Shown here piece by piece: positions 23,510 through 31,752 of a stretch of DNA of 38,158 nucleotides. The notes under the pieces are model-generated. The model was not told the DNA's origin and did no database searches. It saw only the letters and a list, made by a program, of their open reading frames with translations. The stretch is taken from the NCBI GenBank assembly GCA_964571695.1, contig CAZNDG010000029.1, positions 1-38,158 of the forward strand. Direction: 5' to 3'. The stretch comes from UBA8958 sp964571695. GTDB taxonomy: Bacteria > Desulfobacterota > Syntrophia > Syntrophales > UBA8958. A program made the translations under genes and the position numbers. Within the stretch, counting starts at the first letter, position 1. Each line of letters starts with the position of its first letter.

Positions 23510-25411
23510 TCAGCGCACCTTCGCCCCCACCGCCGGCGGACGATCGGCGGAGATGAGGGCAAGGCCTTCGGCGGCATCCGTGGCGAGAAGCATCCCCCGG
23601 GATTCGACGCCCATGAGCTTCGTCGGCTTGAGATTGGCTACGACAACGATCATTTTGCCAACTATCTCTTCGGGCTTGTAATCCTTTCCCATTCCGGCGA
23701 CGATCACCCGCTCCTCCCCAAGATCGATCTTCAATTTCAAGAGTTTGCTTGATTTCGGCACCGGTTCCGCCTCCAGAACCCGGGCGATGCGGAGATCGAC
23801 CTTATCAAAGTCTTCGTAGGAGATTTCCGGTTTGAATACCGGCGCAGCCTTTGTTTGTGCTTCCATTTTTTCTTCCTTTTTGTATTCGATACGCGGGAAA
23901 AGGGCCGCAATTTTCCGCAGGGCATTGCCTACCGGCAACCTTCCCCATTCCTCCAGGGAGGATAAATCCTCACGCGCCGCGTCCGTTATGCCCAGATGGG
24001 ACAGCACCTTTTCCGCCGTTCCCGGCATGAAGGGGGCAATGAAGACGGCAATGCACCTGAGGGCTTCAAGGAGATTGTAGATCACCGTGGCCAGCCGGTC
24101 CTTCAAACCGGGATCCTTGGCCAGGTTCCACGGTTCGCTTGCCACGATATACTTGTTGGCCCCATTGACAAACTCCCAGATCGCAATCAGGGCCTTGTGG
24201 AGCGCCAATTCCTGGAAACACCGCTCCACCTCGCGCAGGGTGCGCCGGGCGGAGGCGCTGAATTCCCGATCCTGATCGGTCGGGGCCGCGGGCGCCGGCA
24301 CCAGACCGTCGAAATATTTAATCGCCATGGCCATCACCCGGCTGATGAGGTTGCCCAGATCATTGGCCAGATCGGAATTGACGCGCTGGACAAAGCTTTC
24401 CTCGCTGAAACTGGAATCGAGGCCGAATACCATGTCCCGCAAGAGAAAGTAGCGGAAGGCGTCAAGGCCGTATTTGTCTTTTAAATCAAGTGGTTTGATC
24501 ACGTTGCCCAGGCTCTTGGACATCTTGCTTTGATCGACGTTCCAGTAGCCGTGGACGTTTAAGTGGCGGTACGGTTCGATCCCCGCCGCCTTGAGCATGG
24601 TGGGCCAATAAATGCCGTGGGGTTTGAGGATGTCCTTGGCGATGAGGTGCTCCGCGGCGGGCCAGAAGATCCGGAAGTTCTCCCCGTCGGGATATCCGAT
24701 GCCGGTGATGTAGTTGATCAGGGCGTCGAACCAGACATAGGTGACAAAATTTTCGTCGAAGGGCAGGGTAATTCCCCAGGTGAGGCGACTCTTCGGGCGG
24801 GAGATGCAGAGATCTTCCAGGGGTTCCCGGAGGAACGCCAAGGCTTCGTTGCGGTAACGCTCCGGTCGGATGAAATCCGGATTCTCTTCAATGTACTTGA
24901 TCAGCCAGTCCTGATACTTGCTCATCCGGAAGAAATAGTTGCTCTCCTTCCGGTGCTCCGGTTCGCACTGGTGATCGGGACACAGGCCGTCCACCAACTC
25001 CTTTTCCATGTAGAAGCGTTCGCAGCCGACGCAGTAGAATCCCTCGTAGTGGCCGAAGTAGATGTCGCCGGCGTCATAGACCTGCTGGAGGATCATCCGT
25101 ACGACCCGGACATGATTTTCATCGGTGGTGCGGATGAAGTAATCGTGGTCGACGTTCAATTCCGGCCAGAGGGACCGGAACTGGGCGCTGATGCCGTCGG
25201 CATAGGTCTTGGGATCGACGCCGGCCTTCTGGGCGGCCTCGGCGATCTTGTCGCCGTGTTCGTCCGTGCCGGTCATGAAAAAGGTCCGGTCTCCGGAAAG
25301 CTTATGATAACGCGCCAGGACATCGGCGAGGATTGTCGTATAGGCATGGCCGATGTGCGGCGAGGCATTGACATAGTAAATCGGGGTCGTGACATAATAG
25401 TTCTTGTCCAT
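23510..25411 (-). CDS. metG: methionyl-tRNA synthetase with C-terminal tRNA-binding domain
   Basis: This class I synthetase charges initiator and elongator tRNA-Met. It has the HIGH motif at 19-22, 'KMSKS' at 296-300, and a single zinc knuckle formed by Cys127, Cys130, Cys144 and His147, the pattern of the Thermus-type enzyme. A C-terminal Trbp111/EMAP-like domain (about 525-633, 'FDKVDLRIARVLEAEPVPKS' onward) follows a charged linker. The 633-aa length fits. AAGGATGCC precedes the ATG. It is the last gene of the long minus-strand run and lies 32 bp after ricT. Confidence 0.97.
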   Translation of the reverse strand: MDKNYYVTTPIYYVNASPHIGHAYTTILADVLARYHKLSGDRTFFMTGTDEHGDKIAEAAQKAGVDPKTYADGISAQFRSLWPELNVDHDYFIRTTDENHVRVVRMILQQVYDAGDIYFGHYEGFYCVGCERFYMEKELVDGLCPDHQCEPEHRKESNYFFRMSKYQDWLIKYIEENPDFIRPERYRNEALAFLREPLEDLCISRPKSRLTWGITLPFDENFVTYVWFDALINYITGIGYPDGENFRIFWPAAEHLIAKDILKPHGIYWPTMLKAAGIEPYRHLNVHGYWNVDQSKMSKSLGNVIKPLDLKDKYGLDAFRYFLLRDMVFGLDSSFSEESFVQRVNSDLANDLGNLISRVMAMAIKYFDGLVPAPAAPTDQDREFSASARRTLREVERCFQELALHKALIAIWEFVNGANKYIVASEPWNLAKDPGLKDRLATVIYNLLEALRCIAVFIAPFMPGTAEKVLSHLGITDAAREDLSSLEEWGRLPVGNALRKIAALFPRIEYKKEEKMEAQTKAAPVFKPEISYEDFDKVDLRIARVLEAEPVPKSSKLLKLKIDLGEERVIVAGMGKDYKPEEIVGKMIVVVANLKPTKLMGVESRGMLLATDAAEGLALISADRPPAVGAKVR

Positions 25412-25443
25412 GGCATCCTTACCTCGCGGGGGTTGAATCCGGT

Positions 25444-26238
25444 TTATAAATCGGCGACTTTCACCGTACGTTCCTCGCCGTTTTCCATGGCCACGGTGAT
25501 TTCGCCTTTCAGGACGCTATGGCGAACGACCTTGGCCCGGGCGTTGTCCATTTGAATGAACTTGCCGCACTTGGGCATGTCTTTTTTCATGCCCAGATAG
25601 GTTTCATATTCGAACGCCAGGCAGCACATGAGCCGGCCGCAGAGCCCCGAAATCTTCTCCGGGTTGAGAGACATGCTCTGCTCCTTGGCCATCTTCACGG
25701 ATACCCGGTCCAGGTTGTGCAGCATCGTGGCGCAACATACCTCCCGGCCGCAAATCCCCATTCCCTTGACCATGCGGGCCTCCTGCCGGGCGCCGATCTG
25801 CCGCAGCTCGATTCTCGTTTTGAACCGCTGCACCAGATCCTTGATCAGATCTCGAAAATCCACCCGGTTTTCGGCGGTGAAATAAAAGACCACCTTACCG
25901 CGGTCGAAAAGATATTCCACATCGACGATCTTCATGGGGAGGTCCCGCTGCGCCACCTTCTCCACGCAAAAATGCCGGGCATCTCGTTCCATAACCTGAT
26001 TTTCCGCCTGGGTCTGCAGGTCCTCGTCGGTGGCTTTCCGGAGGATGGGCTTGTGTGCGCCGGTCCGGCCTCTCGCGGACGCCGGCTCCCGCTCCGCGAC
26101 TATGGTGCCGAAGACCATGCCGTTCTCCGTTTCCACGATTACATGATCGTCCTTTTGCAGGGGGATGCCGGCGTCATGGAAATAATAGGCCTTCCCCTCC
26201 CGCTTGAACTTCACGCCCACCAAATACTCTTCAGACAT
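25444..26238 (-). CDS. ricT: PSP1-domain protein, RicT (YaaT)-like
   Basis: This 264-aa homologue of the Fe-S protein RicT/YaaT has a conserved PSP1 C-terminal domain. Cysteines cluster in 'GICGREVCC' and 'GLCGRLMCC', with further Cys residues at 'ARHFCVEK' and 'MPKCGKF'. In Bacillus subtilis RicT works with RicA and RicF in mRNA maturation by RNase Y. No such partners are in this window and the role in this lineage is unknown. ATG 26238 was chosen over 26244 because AGGA is correctly spaced from it. The order tmk-holB-ricT-metG is common in bacteria. Confidence 0.85.
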   Translation of the reverse strand: MSEEYLVGVKFKREGKAYYFHDAGIPLQKDDHVIVETENGMVFGTIVAEREPASARGRTGAHKPILRKATDEDLQTQAENQVMERDARHFCVEKVAQRDLPMKIVDVEYLFDRGKVVFYFTAENRVDFRDLIKDLVQRFKTRIELRQIGARQEARMVKGMGICGREVCCATMLHNLDRVSVKMAKEQSMSLNPEKISGLCGRLMCCLAFEYETYLGMKKDMPKCGKFIQMDNARAKVVRHSVLKGEITVAMENGEERTVKVADL

Positions 26239-26332
26239 GCCCATCCTAAAAATGCATCAGCAGTTTCCCAACGTTATTGAGTAACTTTCTCTGAAATCCA
26301 TAGATTGCAATGGGTTCCATAGTTGTTTTGAT

Positions 26333-27307
26333 TTAAAGGCGGAGTGTAAACGTCATGGCCTCCAATGTCAATAACTTATTGGCGTTGGCTTCCAGAGCCC
26401 GGATGGACGCGGCGATGGAATCCAGATTGAAGAGCAGGTCGTCCGTGGTCAGCCTGGCGATGCCGCGGACCTGATCCAGGTGGTCGCCATGGACGAGCAT
26501 TCCCCGGTCCCGGAGTTCCTTCCAGACCAAAGCATCCCGAAAACAGGATTGAAGGAGGGTAAGCTTGTCGGGGATTTCCTTTTTGCTTTTACCCAGATAC
26601 CTGAACAGCGCCAGTCTCGGCAGGGGGGCGTCGGCCTGCTCGGCGGCGAGGCGCTTCAAGATCCCTTCCCGGTCCGCCAGGTAATCCTCCTGTTGAAGCT
26701 GGAGCGCCCGGGCGATGCCTCCCTCGGAGCTGGCGGCAAGGGCGCGGGCGGCGGCGGCTTCGAGACCGGCTTGCTCTTCAAGGAAACGGGCTATGGTTTC
26801 CCGGCGCAGGGGCCGGAAGCGGAGCTGCTGGCAGCGGGAGATGATCGTACGGGGCAAAAGGTAAGGTTTGGCTGTGATCAGAATGATGATATTGGCCGCC
26901 GCCGGTTCCTCCAAAGTTTTCAACAGGGCGTTGGCCGCCGCCGGGTGGAGCCGGTCGGCGTCATCGATAAGGAATAGCCGCCGCCCTCCTTCCAGGGGAC
27001 GGAAGGCCATGGCGCCGATCATTTCCCGGACGGCCTGCATTTTGATGAAAGCCCCGTCGGGCTTGACCATGATCAGATCTGGGTGATTGCCGCTTTTCAC
27101 CTTTTTGCAGGACAGACAGGCATCGCAGGCCTCCGGCCGCCCCTTTCCGCAGAGGACGGCCGCGGCAAAGGCCTTCGCCACCCCTTTCTTGCCGATTCCG
27201 TCGCGGCCGTGAAAGAGATAGGCATGGGCCAGGCGCCCGTTGGTGATGGCCGCCCCCAATTGTTCCTTTTGCCGTTCATGTCCGTAAACATCTCTCCGGA
27301 ACATCAT
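26333..27307 (-). CDS. holB: DNA polymerase III delta-prime subunit
   Basis: This clamp-loader subunit (324 aa from ATG 27307) has an AAA+ fold. Four zinc cysteines (53, 61, 64, 67) match the delta-prime/gamma zinc module, and the arginine-finger motif 'SRC' is at 157-159. The P-loop reads 'GRDGIGKK', with Lys in place of the Thr/Ser that binds magnesium, consistent with delta-prime not hydrolysing ATP. The frame opens upstream with a GTG at 27343 inside tmk, but AAGG is well placed before the ATG at 27307. It follows tmk with 19 bp between. Confidence 0.9.
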   Translation of the reverse strand: MMFRRDVYGHERQKEQLGAAITNGRLAHAYLFHGRDGIGKKGVAKAFAAAVLCGKGRPEACDACLSCKKVKSGNHPDLIMVKPDGAFIKMQAVREMIGAMAFRPLEGGRRLFLIDDADRLHPAAANALLKTLEEPAAANIIILITAKPYLLPRTIISRCQQLRFRPLRRETIARFLEEQAGLEAAAARALAASSEGGIARALQLQQEDYLADREGILKRLAAEQADAPLPRLALFRYLGKSKKEIPDKLTLLQSCFRDALVWKELRDRGMLVHGDHLDQVRGIARLTTDDLLFNLDSIAASIRALEANANKLLTLEAMTFTLRL

Positions 27308-27326
27308 TCTCAAGACCTTGATTCCA

Positions 27327-27983
27327 CTATGTTTTTGTCCCACTCTCCATCAGCAGCCGGTCCAGGTGGAAGCAAACCGCTTCCCGCAGATCGGCGATGG
27401 AGCCGGCGGCGTCGATAACCCGGAACCGCTCCACCTCGCGGTGGGCCATAAGCAGGTAGCCTTCCCGGACCTTTCTATGGAAGGACAACTCCTCCCCTTC
27501 GAAACGGTCTTCCTTTCGCCCGCCGGTCATGAGTTCGATGCGGGTCCGGGCCCGGGTCAGCCCCTTCTCGGCGGGCAAATCAAAAAGCAGGGTGAGATCC
27601 GGATGCCGCCCGTGGATGGCAAAGGCATTGAGGTAATTGACGGTTTCCATATCCAGCCCCCGGGCGTAACCCTGATATACCGCGGTAGCATCGGCGAACC
27701 GATCGCAGAGCACCACCTTGCCAGCCGCCAGGGCCGGCAGGATCGCCTCGCGGACATGCTGCGCCCGGGCGGCGGCAAACAACAGCAGCTCGGCTTCGGG
27801 ACAAATGGCGAAGGGTCCCCGATTGAGGAGCAATTCCCGAAGCCGCCTGCCCAAAGAAGTGCCGCCCGGCTCTTCCGTCCGGAGGCAAGGTATCCCGCGC
27901 CGGCCGAGATACTCCCCGGCCAGTTCGATTTGCGTGGTTTTACCACTGCCCTCTATGCCTTCAAAGGTAACGAATAGTCCCAT
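27327..27983 (-). CDS. tmk: thymidylate kinase
   Basis: This enzyme phosphorylates dTMP to dTDP. It is 218 aa, typical of the family, with the P-loop 'GIEGSGKTT' (9-17), the 'DRF' motif at 94-96 and 'EEPGGTSLG'. A lid-like region 'GGRKEDRFEGEELSFH' fits the family. No purine-rich ribosome site is visible before the ATG. It lies upstream of holB and 47 bp downstream of the ferredoxin gene on the same strand. Confidence 0.94.
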   Translation of the reverse strand: MGLFVTFEGIEGSGKTTQIELAGEYLGRRGIPCLRTEEPGGTSLGRRLRELLLNRGPFAICPEAELLLFAAARAQHVREAILPALAAGKVVLCDRFADATAVYQGYARGLDMETVNYLNAFAIHGRHPDLTLLFDLPAEKGLTRARTRIELMTGGRKEDRFEGEELSFHRKVREGYLLMAHREVERFRVIDAAGSIADLREAVCFHLDRLLMESGTKT

Positions 27984-28030
27984 GACGTATTAAATACCGG
28001 GAGGGGGAAAGAAGGGGTGATCCTGGCCGT

Positions 28031-28210
28031 TTACTTGTCGTCCCCGGGGATGATCGCTTCCACCGGACATTGATCCGCACACGCCCCGCAGTCCGTACAA
28101 ACCTTGGGATCGATTACATATTTATCCTCGCCCTCGCTGATGGCCTCTACCGGGCACTCGTCTTCACAGGAACCGCAAGCAATGCATTCGTCTGTAATGA
28201 TGTACGCCAT
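28031..28210 (-). CDS. 2[4Fe-4S] ferredoxin
   Basis: This 59-aa bacterial ferredoxin begins M-A-Y-I-I-T-D-E-C. It has two complete C-x2-C-x2-C-x3-C-P cluster motifs, the first at residues 9-20 and the second at 38-49, each ending in Cys-Pro. It is a low-potential electron carrier of the clostridial type and is cytoplasmic. GGAAG is 4 nt before the ATG, with AAGGAG further up. The gene sits 41 bp after the NifU-like gene and in the same direction as ispH/ubiA. IspH needs two low-potential electrons, so this is a reasonable donor, by inference. Confidence 0.93.
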   Translation of the reverse strand: MAYIITDECIACGSCEDECPVEAISEGEDKYVIDPKVCTDCGACADQCPVEAIIPGDDK

Positions 28211-28251
28211 TTTTCTTCCAATCTCCTTTTAATTTCGTTTCATTTGTTGAT

Positions 28252-28473
28252 TTATGCCGACACTACCTCCCGGACCTCCGGGACCTCCTTTTTCAGGTAG
28301 CGTTCGATACCGTTTTTCAGGGTCATATGCGCCATCGGGCAGCCATGACAGGCCCCCAGGAGCTTGACCTTCACCATGCCGTCATCCGTGACCTCGAGCA
28401 ATTGAACGTCACCGCCGTCCGCCTGCAGATTGGGACGAATCCTGTCGATGGCCCGCTGAACCTTCGCTTTCAT
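28252..28473 (-). CDS. NifU C-terminal-like Fe-S scaffold protein
   Basis: This 73-aa single-domain protein corresponds to the C-terminal domain of NifU (Nfu), which carries and delivers [4Fe-4S] clusters. The C-x2-C pair is Cys42 and Cys45 in 'GACHGCPMAHMTLKNGIE', and 'RPNLQADGGDVQLLEV' is the conserved N-terminal part. ATG 28473 has GGGAGG 5 nt upstream. It lies between the lipoprotein and ferredoxin genes and downstream of ispH/ubiA, which encodes an Fe-S enzyme. Confidence 0.92.
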   Translation of the reverse strand: MKAKVQRAIDRIRPNLQADGGDVQLLEVTDDGMVKVKLLGACHGCPMAHMTLKNGIERYLKKEVPEVREVVSA

Positions 28474-28496
28474 AATTGCCTCCCTGGTGGTTGACC

Positions 28497-29093
28497 TCAA
28501 TGAGGCATGGCGCTGATCATCGTCTCGACCACGCCCCTTGCCAGATCTTTCAATGCCGGCTTCAAAAAGGTGTATTCCTTCACGACGTCATGGCCAGCCC
28601 GCCAGGCGGTCCTCCCGGTTTGGGCATCGATCAGCCTCATGCTCAATCCGGCCCGGGCCACCTTTTCCTTGTTTTCCACGGCATAAGTCCAGGAATCGAC
28701 GGTGACGACGAGAAAGGCCTCCATGTTGAAGGCGGCGCCGATCTTCATACTCAGGGCCGGGTCGGAGTAGTTCACCGTTTTCAGCTTCGCCAGATAATCG
28801 TTGACCGACTGCTGCAATCCCTGGTCGCCCTGAAGCCTCGCCTTCAGGGTGGCGGCGGGCAGGACGGCGGTAAACCAGCCCTTGTTCGTGAGCGCGGCGC
28901 TGACCAGCTCTTCGACTATCCCCCTGGCCTCCTCATAACTCCCGGCATCGACGGTGAGGACGCCGATGGTCCGGGGATGGAAATCCCTCAGGTCCGGATC
29001 CCGTTCCACATAACGGAGGGAACCGCCGCAGGCAAGGATGATCAGGATCACCCCTCCCAGGGTCAAAAAGCGCCACCATGATTTCATGAACAT
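28497..29093 (-). CDS. uncharacterised lipoprotein
   Basis: This 198-aa protein has a signal peptide with hydrophobic core 'FLTLGGVILIILAC' and a lipobox Cys22, so it should be anchored to a membrane by lipid. The mature part ('TIGVLTVDAGSYEEARGIVEELVSAAL', core 'TIGVLTVD', and later 'AFLVVTVDSWTY' and 'SMRLIDAQTGRTAWRAGHD') resembles the alternating fold of CsgG/LpoB/GNA1162-like lipoproteins. That comparison is tentative and I do not recognise a named family. ATG 29093 has GAGGAG 4-5 nt upstream; an ATG two codons later is possible. It starts 23 bp after ispH/ubiA. Confidence 0.75.
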   Translation of the reverse strand: MFMKSWWRFLTLGGVILIILACGGSLRYVERDPDLRDFHPRTIGVLTVDAGSYEEARGIVEELVSAALTNKGWFTAVLPAATLKARLQGDQGLQQSVNDYLAKLKTVNYSDPALSMKIGAAFNMEAFLVVTVDSWTYAVENKEKVARAGLSMRLIDAQTGRTAWRAGHDVVKEYTFLKPALKDLARGVVETMISAMPH

Positions 29094-29116
29094 TATTCTC
29101 CTCTGGCGATTGGTCT

Positions 29117-30865
29117 TCATAAGCCCTTCCCCCCGAAGATCAGATACCACGCCCAGGCGCTCAAACCGGCTATTATATAAGCGGTTTCCAGCACACCCTC
29201 CTTCACCACCCCGATGAGACCCGGTTTTCTATCATAAAGCCGGAAGCAAATCCATATATAAATTACGGGGATGATCAGGAAGTAACTTAAAGAAACGGTA
29301 CGGACCAGGGTGGTAGCAGCGGCCAGCATCACGACCAGCGTTAGGGAAATCGTATTCAGCAGTTGCTGGGTGCGGTCATTGCCGATCAGGACGGGAATGG
29401 TTTCCTTGCCGACCAGTTTGTCGCTCTGGACACCCAGGAGGTCGGACAGCACCGAGCGGACAAAGACTATGCCGAAGATAAAGGCAAAGGAAACCGCCGT
29501 GGTCTCGGTGAGGGGCATTTTTTCGGCCACCGGCGGCAGAACGGCGGCGATGGCCGCCCAGGCAAAGGCAACGGTTATGTTTTTCGATCCGGGCAGATCC
29601 CTGATACTGCGGAAAGGCCAGCCGGACGGTGCCAATTGGGCATTGTAGAGGATCCCCAGGGTGGACATAGCCAGGAGGAACAGAAAGGCCGCCCTTCCGG
29701 ACAATATGCCGACTCCCAGGGAAAACACCAGGGCCAGGACGGAGGTGGATAGATACTGTCCTTCGTGACGGCGGTAGGATTCCTCGCGGAAGGAACCGAT
29801 GATACTTCCCGTTTTCCTGTTGATGAACCGGTTGAGGGTATGCATGGCATAAACGTACAGCGAGGCGACGGCGATGTAGAGAAACCGTACCGTCATCTCC
29901 TGGAAGAGCATGGCGGTTGAGGCCAGACATCCCGCTCCCAGGGCGGAATAAAGGTCCGTTCGGACGCTCCAGACCCAAAACCTGAAGATGCTGTTTACTT
30001 GCCGGGATTTATCGGCCTGCCTGGTGGTTACGGTGTCGACGACCCGGTCTATAATCCAGTTCGGCGTGGACGCCCCGGCGGATATCCCAATTTTTTCATG
30101 TGCCGCCAATTGTTCGACCGGAAGTTCCTCGGCGGTTTCCACATGAAAGGTCGGCGTCCCCGGCAATGCCGCCAGGTCGGCCAGACGCTGGGTGTTGGCG
30201 CTGTTCCGGCCGCCGACGATAATCATGGCATCCATTTCTTCCGCCAGGGACTTGACCTCGCTTTGTCGTCTCTCCGTGGAGTCGCAAATCGTATCGAAAA
30301 TGATGGCGTCGGGAAAGCGCGCGCGGACCGCGGCGACAATGCGGTGGTATTCATCCACGCTCTGGGTGGTCTGGGCGACGACGCACACCTTGTCCAGCGG
30401 CGGCAACCGGTGGACGTCTTCCACGGCGGCCAGCAGGAGTCCCTTCCCGAAGGTGTATCCCAGCAGACCGTTCACCTCGGGATGGCCGGCATCGCCGATG
30501 ATGAGAATGGAGAAATCCCGGGCGGCATGTTTTTTGATGATGGCCTGTACGCGCCCGACCTTGGGACAGGTGGCGTCGATAATCTTGAGGTTTTTTCCCA
30601 GGAGCAGTTTTCTCTCCTGGGGGGAAATACCGTGGGCGCGGATGATGATGCCGGCCGCTTTCGTGCCGGCGGGGATCTCCTCGATGTCGGTAACGGGAAC
30701 GATCCCCCGTTTTCTCAGCAATTCCACGGTCTGGGGGTTGTGGATCAGGGGACCGTACGTATAGATAGTCTCTTGGCCTTTGTGCTGGGCCAATTCCAGG
30801 ACCATGTCCACGGCCCGTTTGACCCCCATGCAGAAGCCCGCCGTTTCCGCGAGTTTGACGCTCAT
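29117..30865 (-). CDS. ispH: IspH (HMBPP reductase) fused to a UbiA-type membrane prenyltransferase domain
   Basis: This 582-aa fusion contains two enzymes. Residues 1 to about 282 are IspH, which reduces HMBPP to IPP and DMAPP. The three cluster cysteines are Cys12, Cys100 and Cys194; His42 ('GPLIHNP'), His78 ('RAHGI'), 'AQTTQS' and 'GGRNSANTQRL' are also present. From about residue 295 there are seven to nine TM segments of UbiA type, with 'SDLLGVQSDKLVGKETIPV' (about 474-492) as the second Asp motif. The first motif is not canonical and reads 'NRFINRKTG' (345-353). Both parts are in one uninterrupted frame. The ATG overlaps the tlyA stop (ATGA). Other genes of the run encode Dxs and IspA. 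The acceptor of the prenyl group is unknown. Confidence 0.9.
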   Translation of the reverse strand: MSVKLAETAGFCMGVKRAVDMVLELAQHKGQETIYTYGPLIHNPQTVELLRKRGIVPVTDIEEIPAGTKAAGIIIRAHGISPQERKLLLGKNLKIIDATCPKVGRVQAIIKKHAARDFSILIIGDAGHPEVNGLLGYTFGKGLLLAAVEDVHRLPPLDKVCVVAQTTQSVDEYHRIVAAVRARFPDAIIFDTICDSTERRQSEVKSLAEEMDAMIIVGGRNSANTQRLADLAALPGTPTFHVETAEELPVEQLAAHEKIGISAGASTPNWIIDRVVDTVTTRQADKSRQVNSIFRFWVWSVRTDLYSALGAGCLASTAMLFQEMTVRFLYIAVASLYVYAMHTLNRFINRKTGSIIGSFREESYRRHEGQYLSTSVLALVFSLGVGILSGRAAFLFLLAMSTLGILYNAQLAPSGWPFRSIRDLPGSKNITVAFAWAAIAAVLPPVAEKMPLTETTAVSFAFIFGIVFVRSVLSDLLGVQSDKLVGKETIPVLIGNDRTQQLLNTISLTLVVMLAAATTLVRTVSLSYFLIIPVIYIWICFRLYDRKPGLIGVVKEGVLETAYIIAGLSAWAWYLIFGGKGL

Positions 30866-31599
30866 GACCGTTTCGCCACGTAAAGGAAGAACTCGCGATT
30901 TCCCGCCGGTCCCAGGAGGGGGGAGGGACAAGTTCCCAGCACCGCCAGACCCAGGGTCCGCGCAAATGCCTGTAGATCCCCGACTACCTGCCGGTGTTGA
31001 TCCGGATCCGACACCACGCCGTTTTTGCCCACCATGCCCTTTCCGACCTCGAACTGGGGTTTGATCAGGGCCAGGATCGCGCCCTCCCCCCCGAGCAGGG
31101 GACAAACCGTCGGCAGGACCAGCTTCAGGGAAATGAACGAGGCATCCACGGTAGCCATGTCCACTGTTTCCAGGAAATCCCGGCCGTCATAGTAACGGAT
31201 GTTGGTGCGCTCGATGGGCACGACCCGGGGGTCCTGGCGCAACCGCCAGGCCAACTGCCCGTAACCCACATCCAGGGCGTAAACCTTCTTCGCCCCCTCT
31301 TGGAGGAGACAATCGGTAAATCCTCCCGTGGAGGCCCCGACATCGAGAATAACCCGATCCCGCACCGTTATGGAAAGGGCATCCAGGGCACCCTTGAGTT
31401 TTCGTCCCCCCCGGCTCACATATGGTTCCGCCTCTCCCTGGATCCGCAGTTCCACCCGGGCATCCACAAGGGTTCCGGCTTTATCCACCCGCTTTTCATC
31501 GGCTAAAACGGCCCCGGCCATGATCATCGCCCGGGCCTTCTCCCGGCTGGGCACCAATTGACGTTCCACCAAGAGGACGTCCAGGCGTACTTTTCCCAT
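30862..31599 (-). CDS. tlyA: TlyA-family rRNA 2'-O-methyltransferase / hemolysin-like
   Basis: This 245-aa protein has an N-terminal S4 RNA-binding domain (about 1-60, 'RLDVLLVERQLVPSREKA') and an FtsJ-type SAM-dependent methyltransferase ('DVGASTGGFTD' at 86-96; 'ALIKPQFE'). TlyA in mycobacteria methylates ribosomal RNA ribose; that activity is assumed here, not seen. ATG 31599 is preferred because the S4 domain begins there; upstream in-frame sequence is not conserved-looking. The 153 bp between it and dxs hold nothing I can support. The order ispA-dxs-tlyA is frequent in proteobacteria. Confidence 0.9.
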   Translation of the reverse strand: MGKVRLDVLLVERQLVPSREKARAMIMAGAVLADEKRVDKAGTLVDARVELRIQGEAEPYVSRGGRKLKGALDALSITVRDRVILDVGASTGGFTDCLLQEGAKKVYALDVGYGQLAWRLRQDPRVVPIERTNIRYYDGRDFLETVDMATVDASFISLKLVLPTVCPLLGGEGAILALIKPQFEVGKGMVGKNGVVSDPDQHRQVVGDLQAFARTLGLAVLGTCPSPLLGPAGNREFFLYVAKRS

Positions 31600-31752
31600 G
31601 GCAACACCCTGACGATCAAACCACGGCTGAAGATGTAGATGACCATTCATCCGCCCACACCGATTCCATACCACCGCATCCCCGCCGGTCGCCGATGCCT
31701 GCTTTTTGCGGCTCCGGAACAAACGATTCGGCGGCTGGGAATGGAACCCTCT

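Noticed and set aside
24563..25555. 330-codon plus-strand frame opposite metG
   Set aside because: The minus strand carries HIGH, KMSKS and the zinc ligands of MetRS; the opposite frame has only low-complexity acidic sequence.
30866..31105. 80-codon N-terminal extension of ispH/ubiA
   Set aside because: It overlaps tlyA in another frame, is Gly/Arg/Pro-rich, and IspH family sequence begins exactly at the ATG at 30865.
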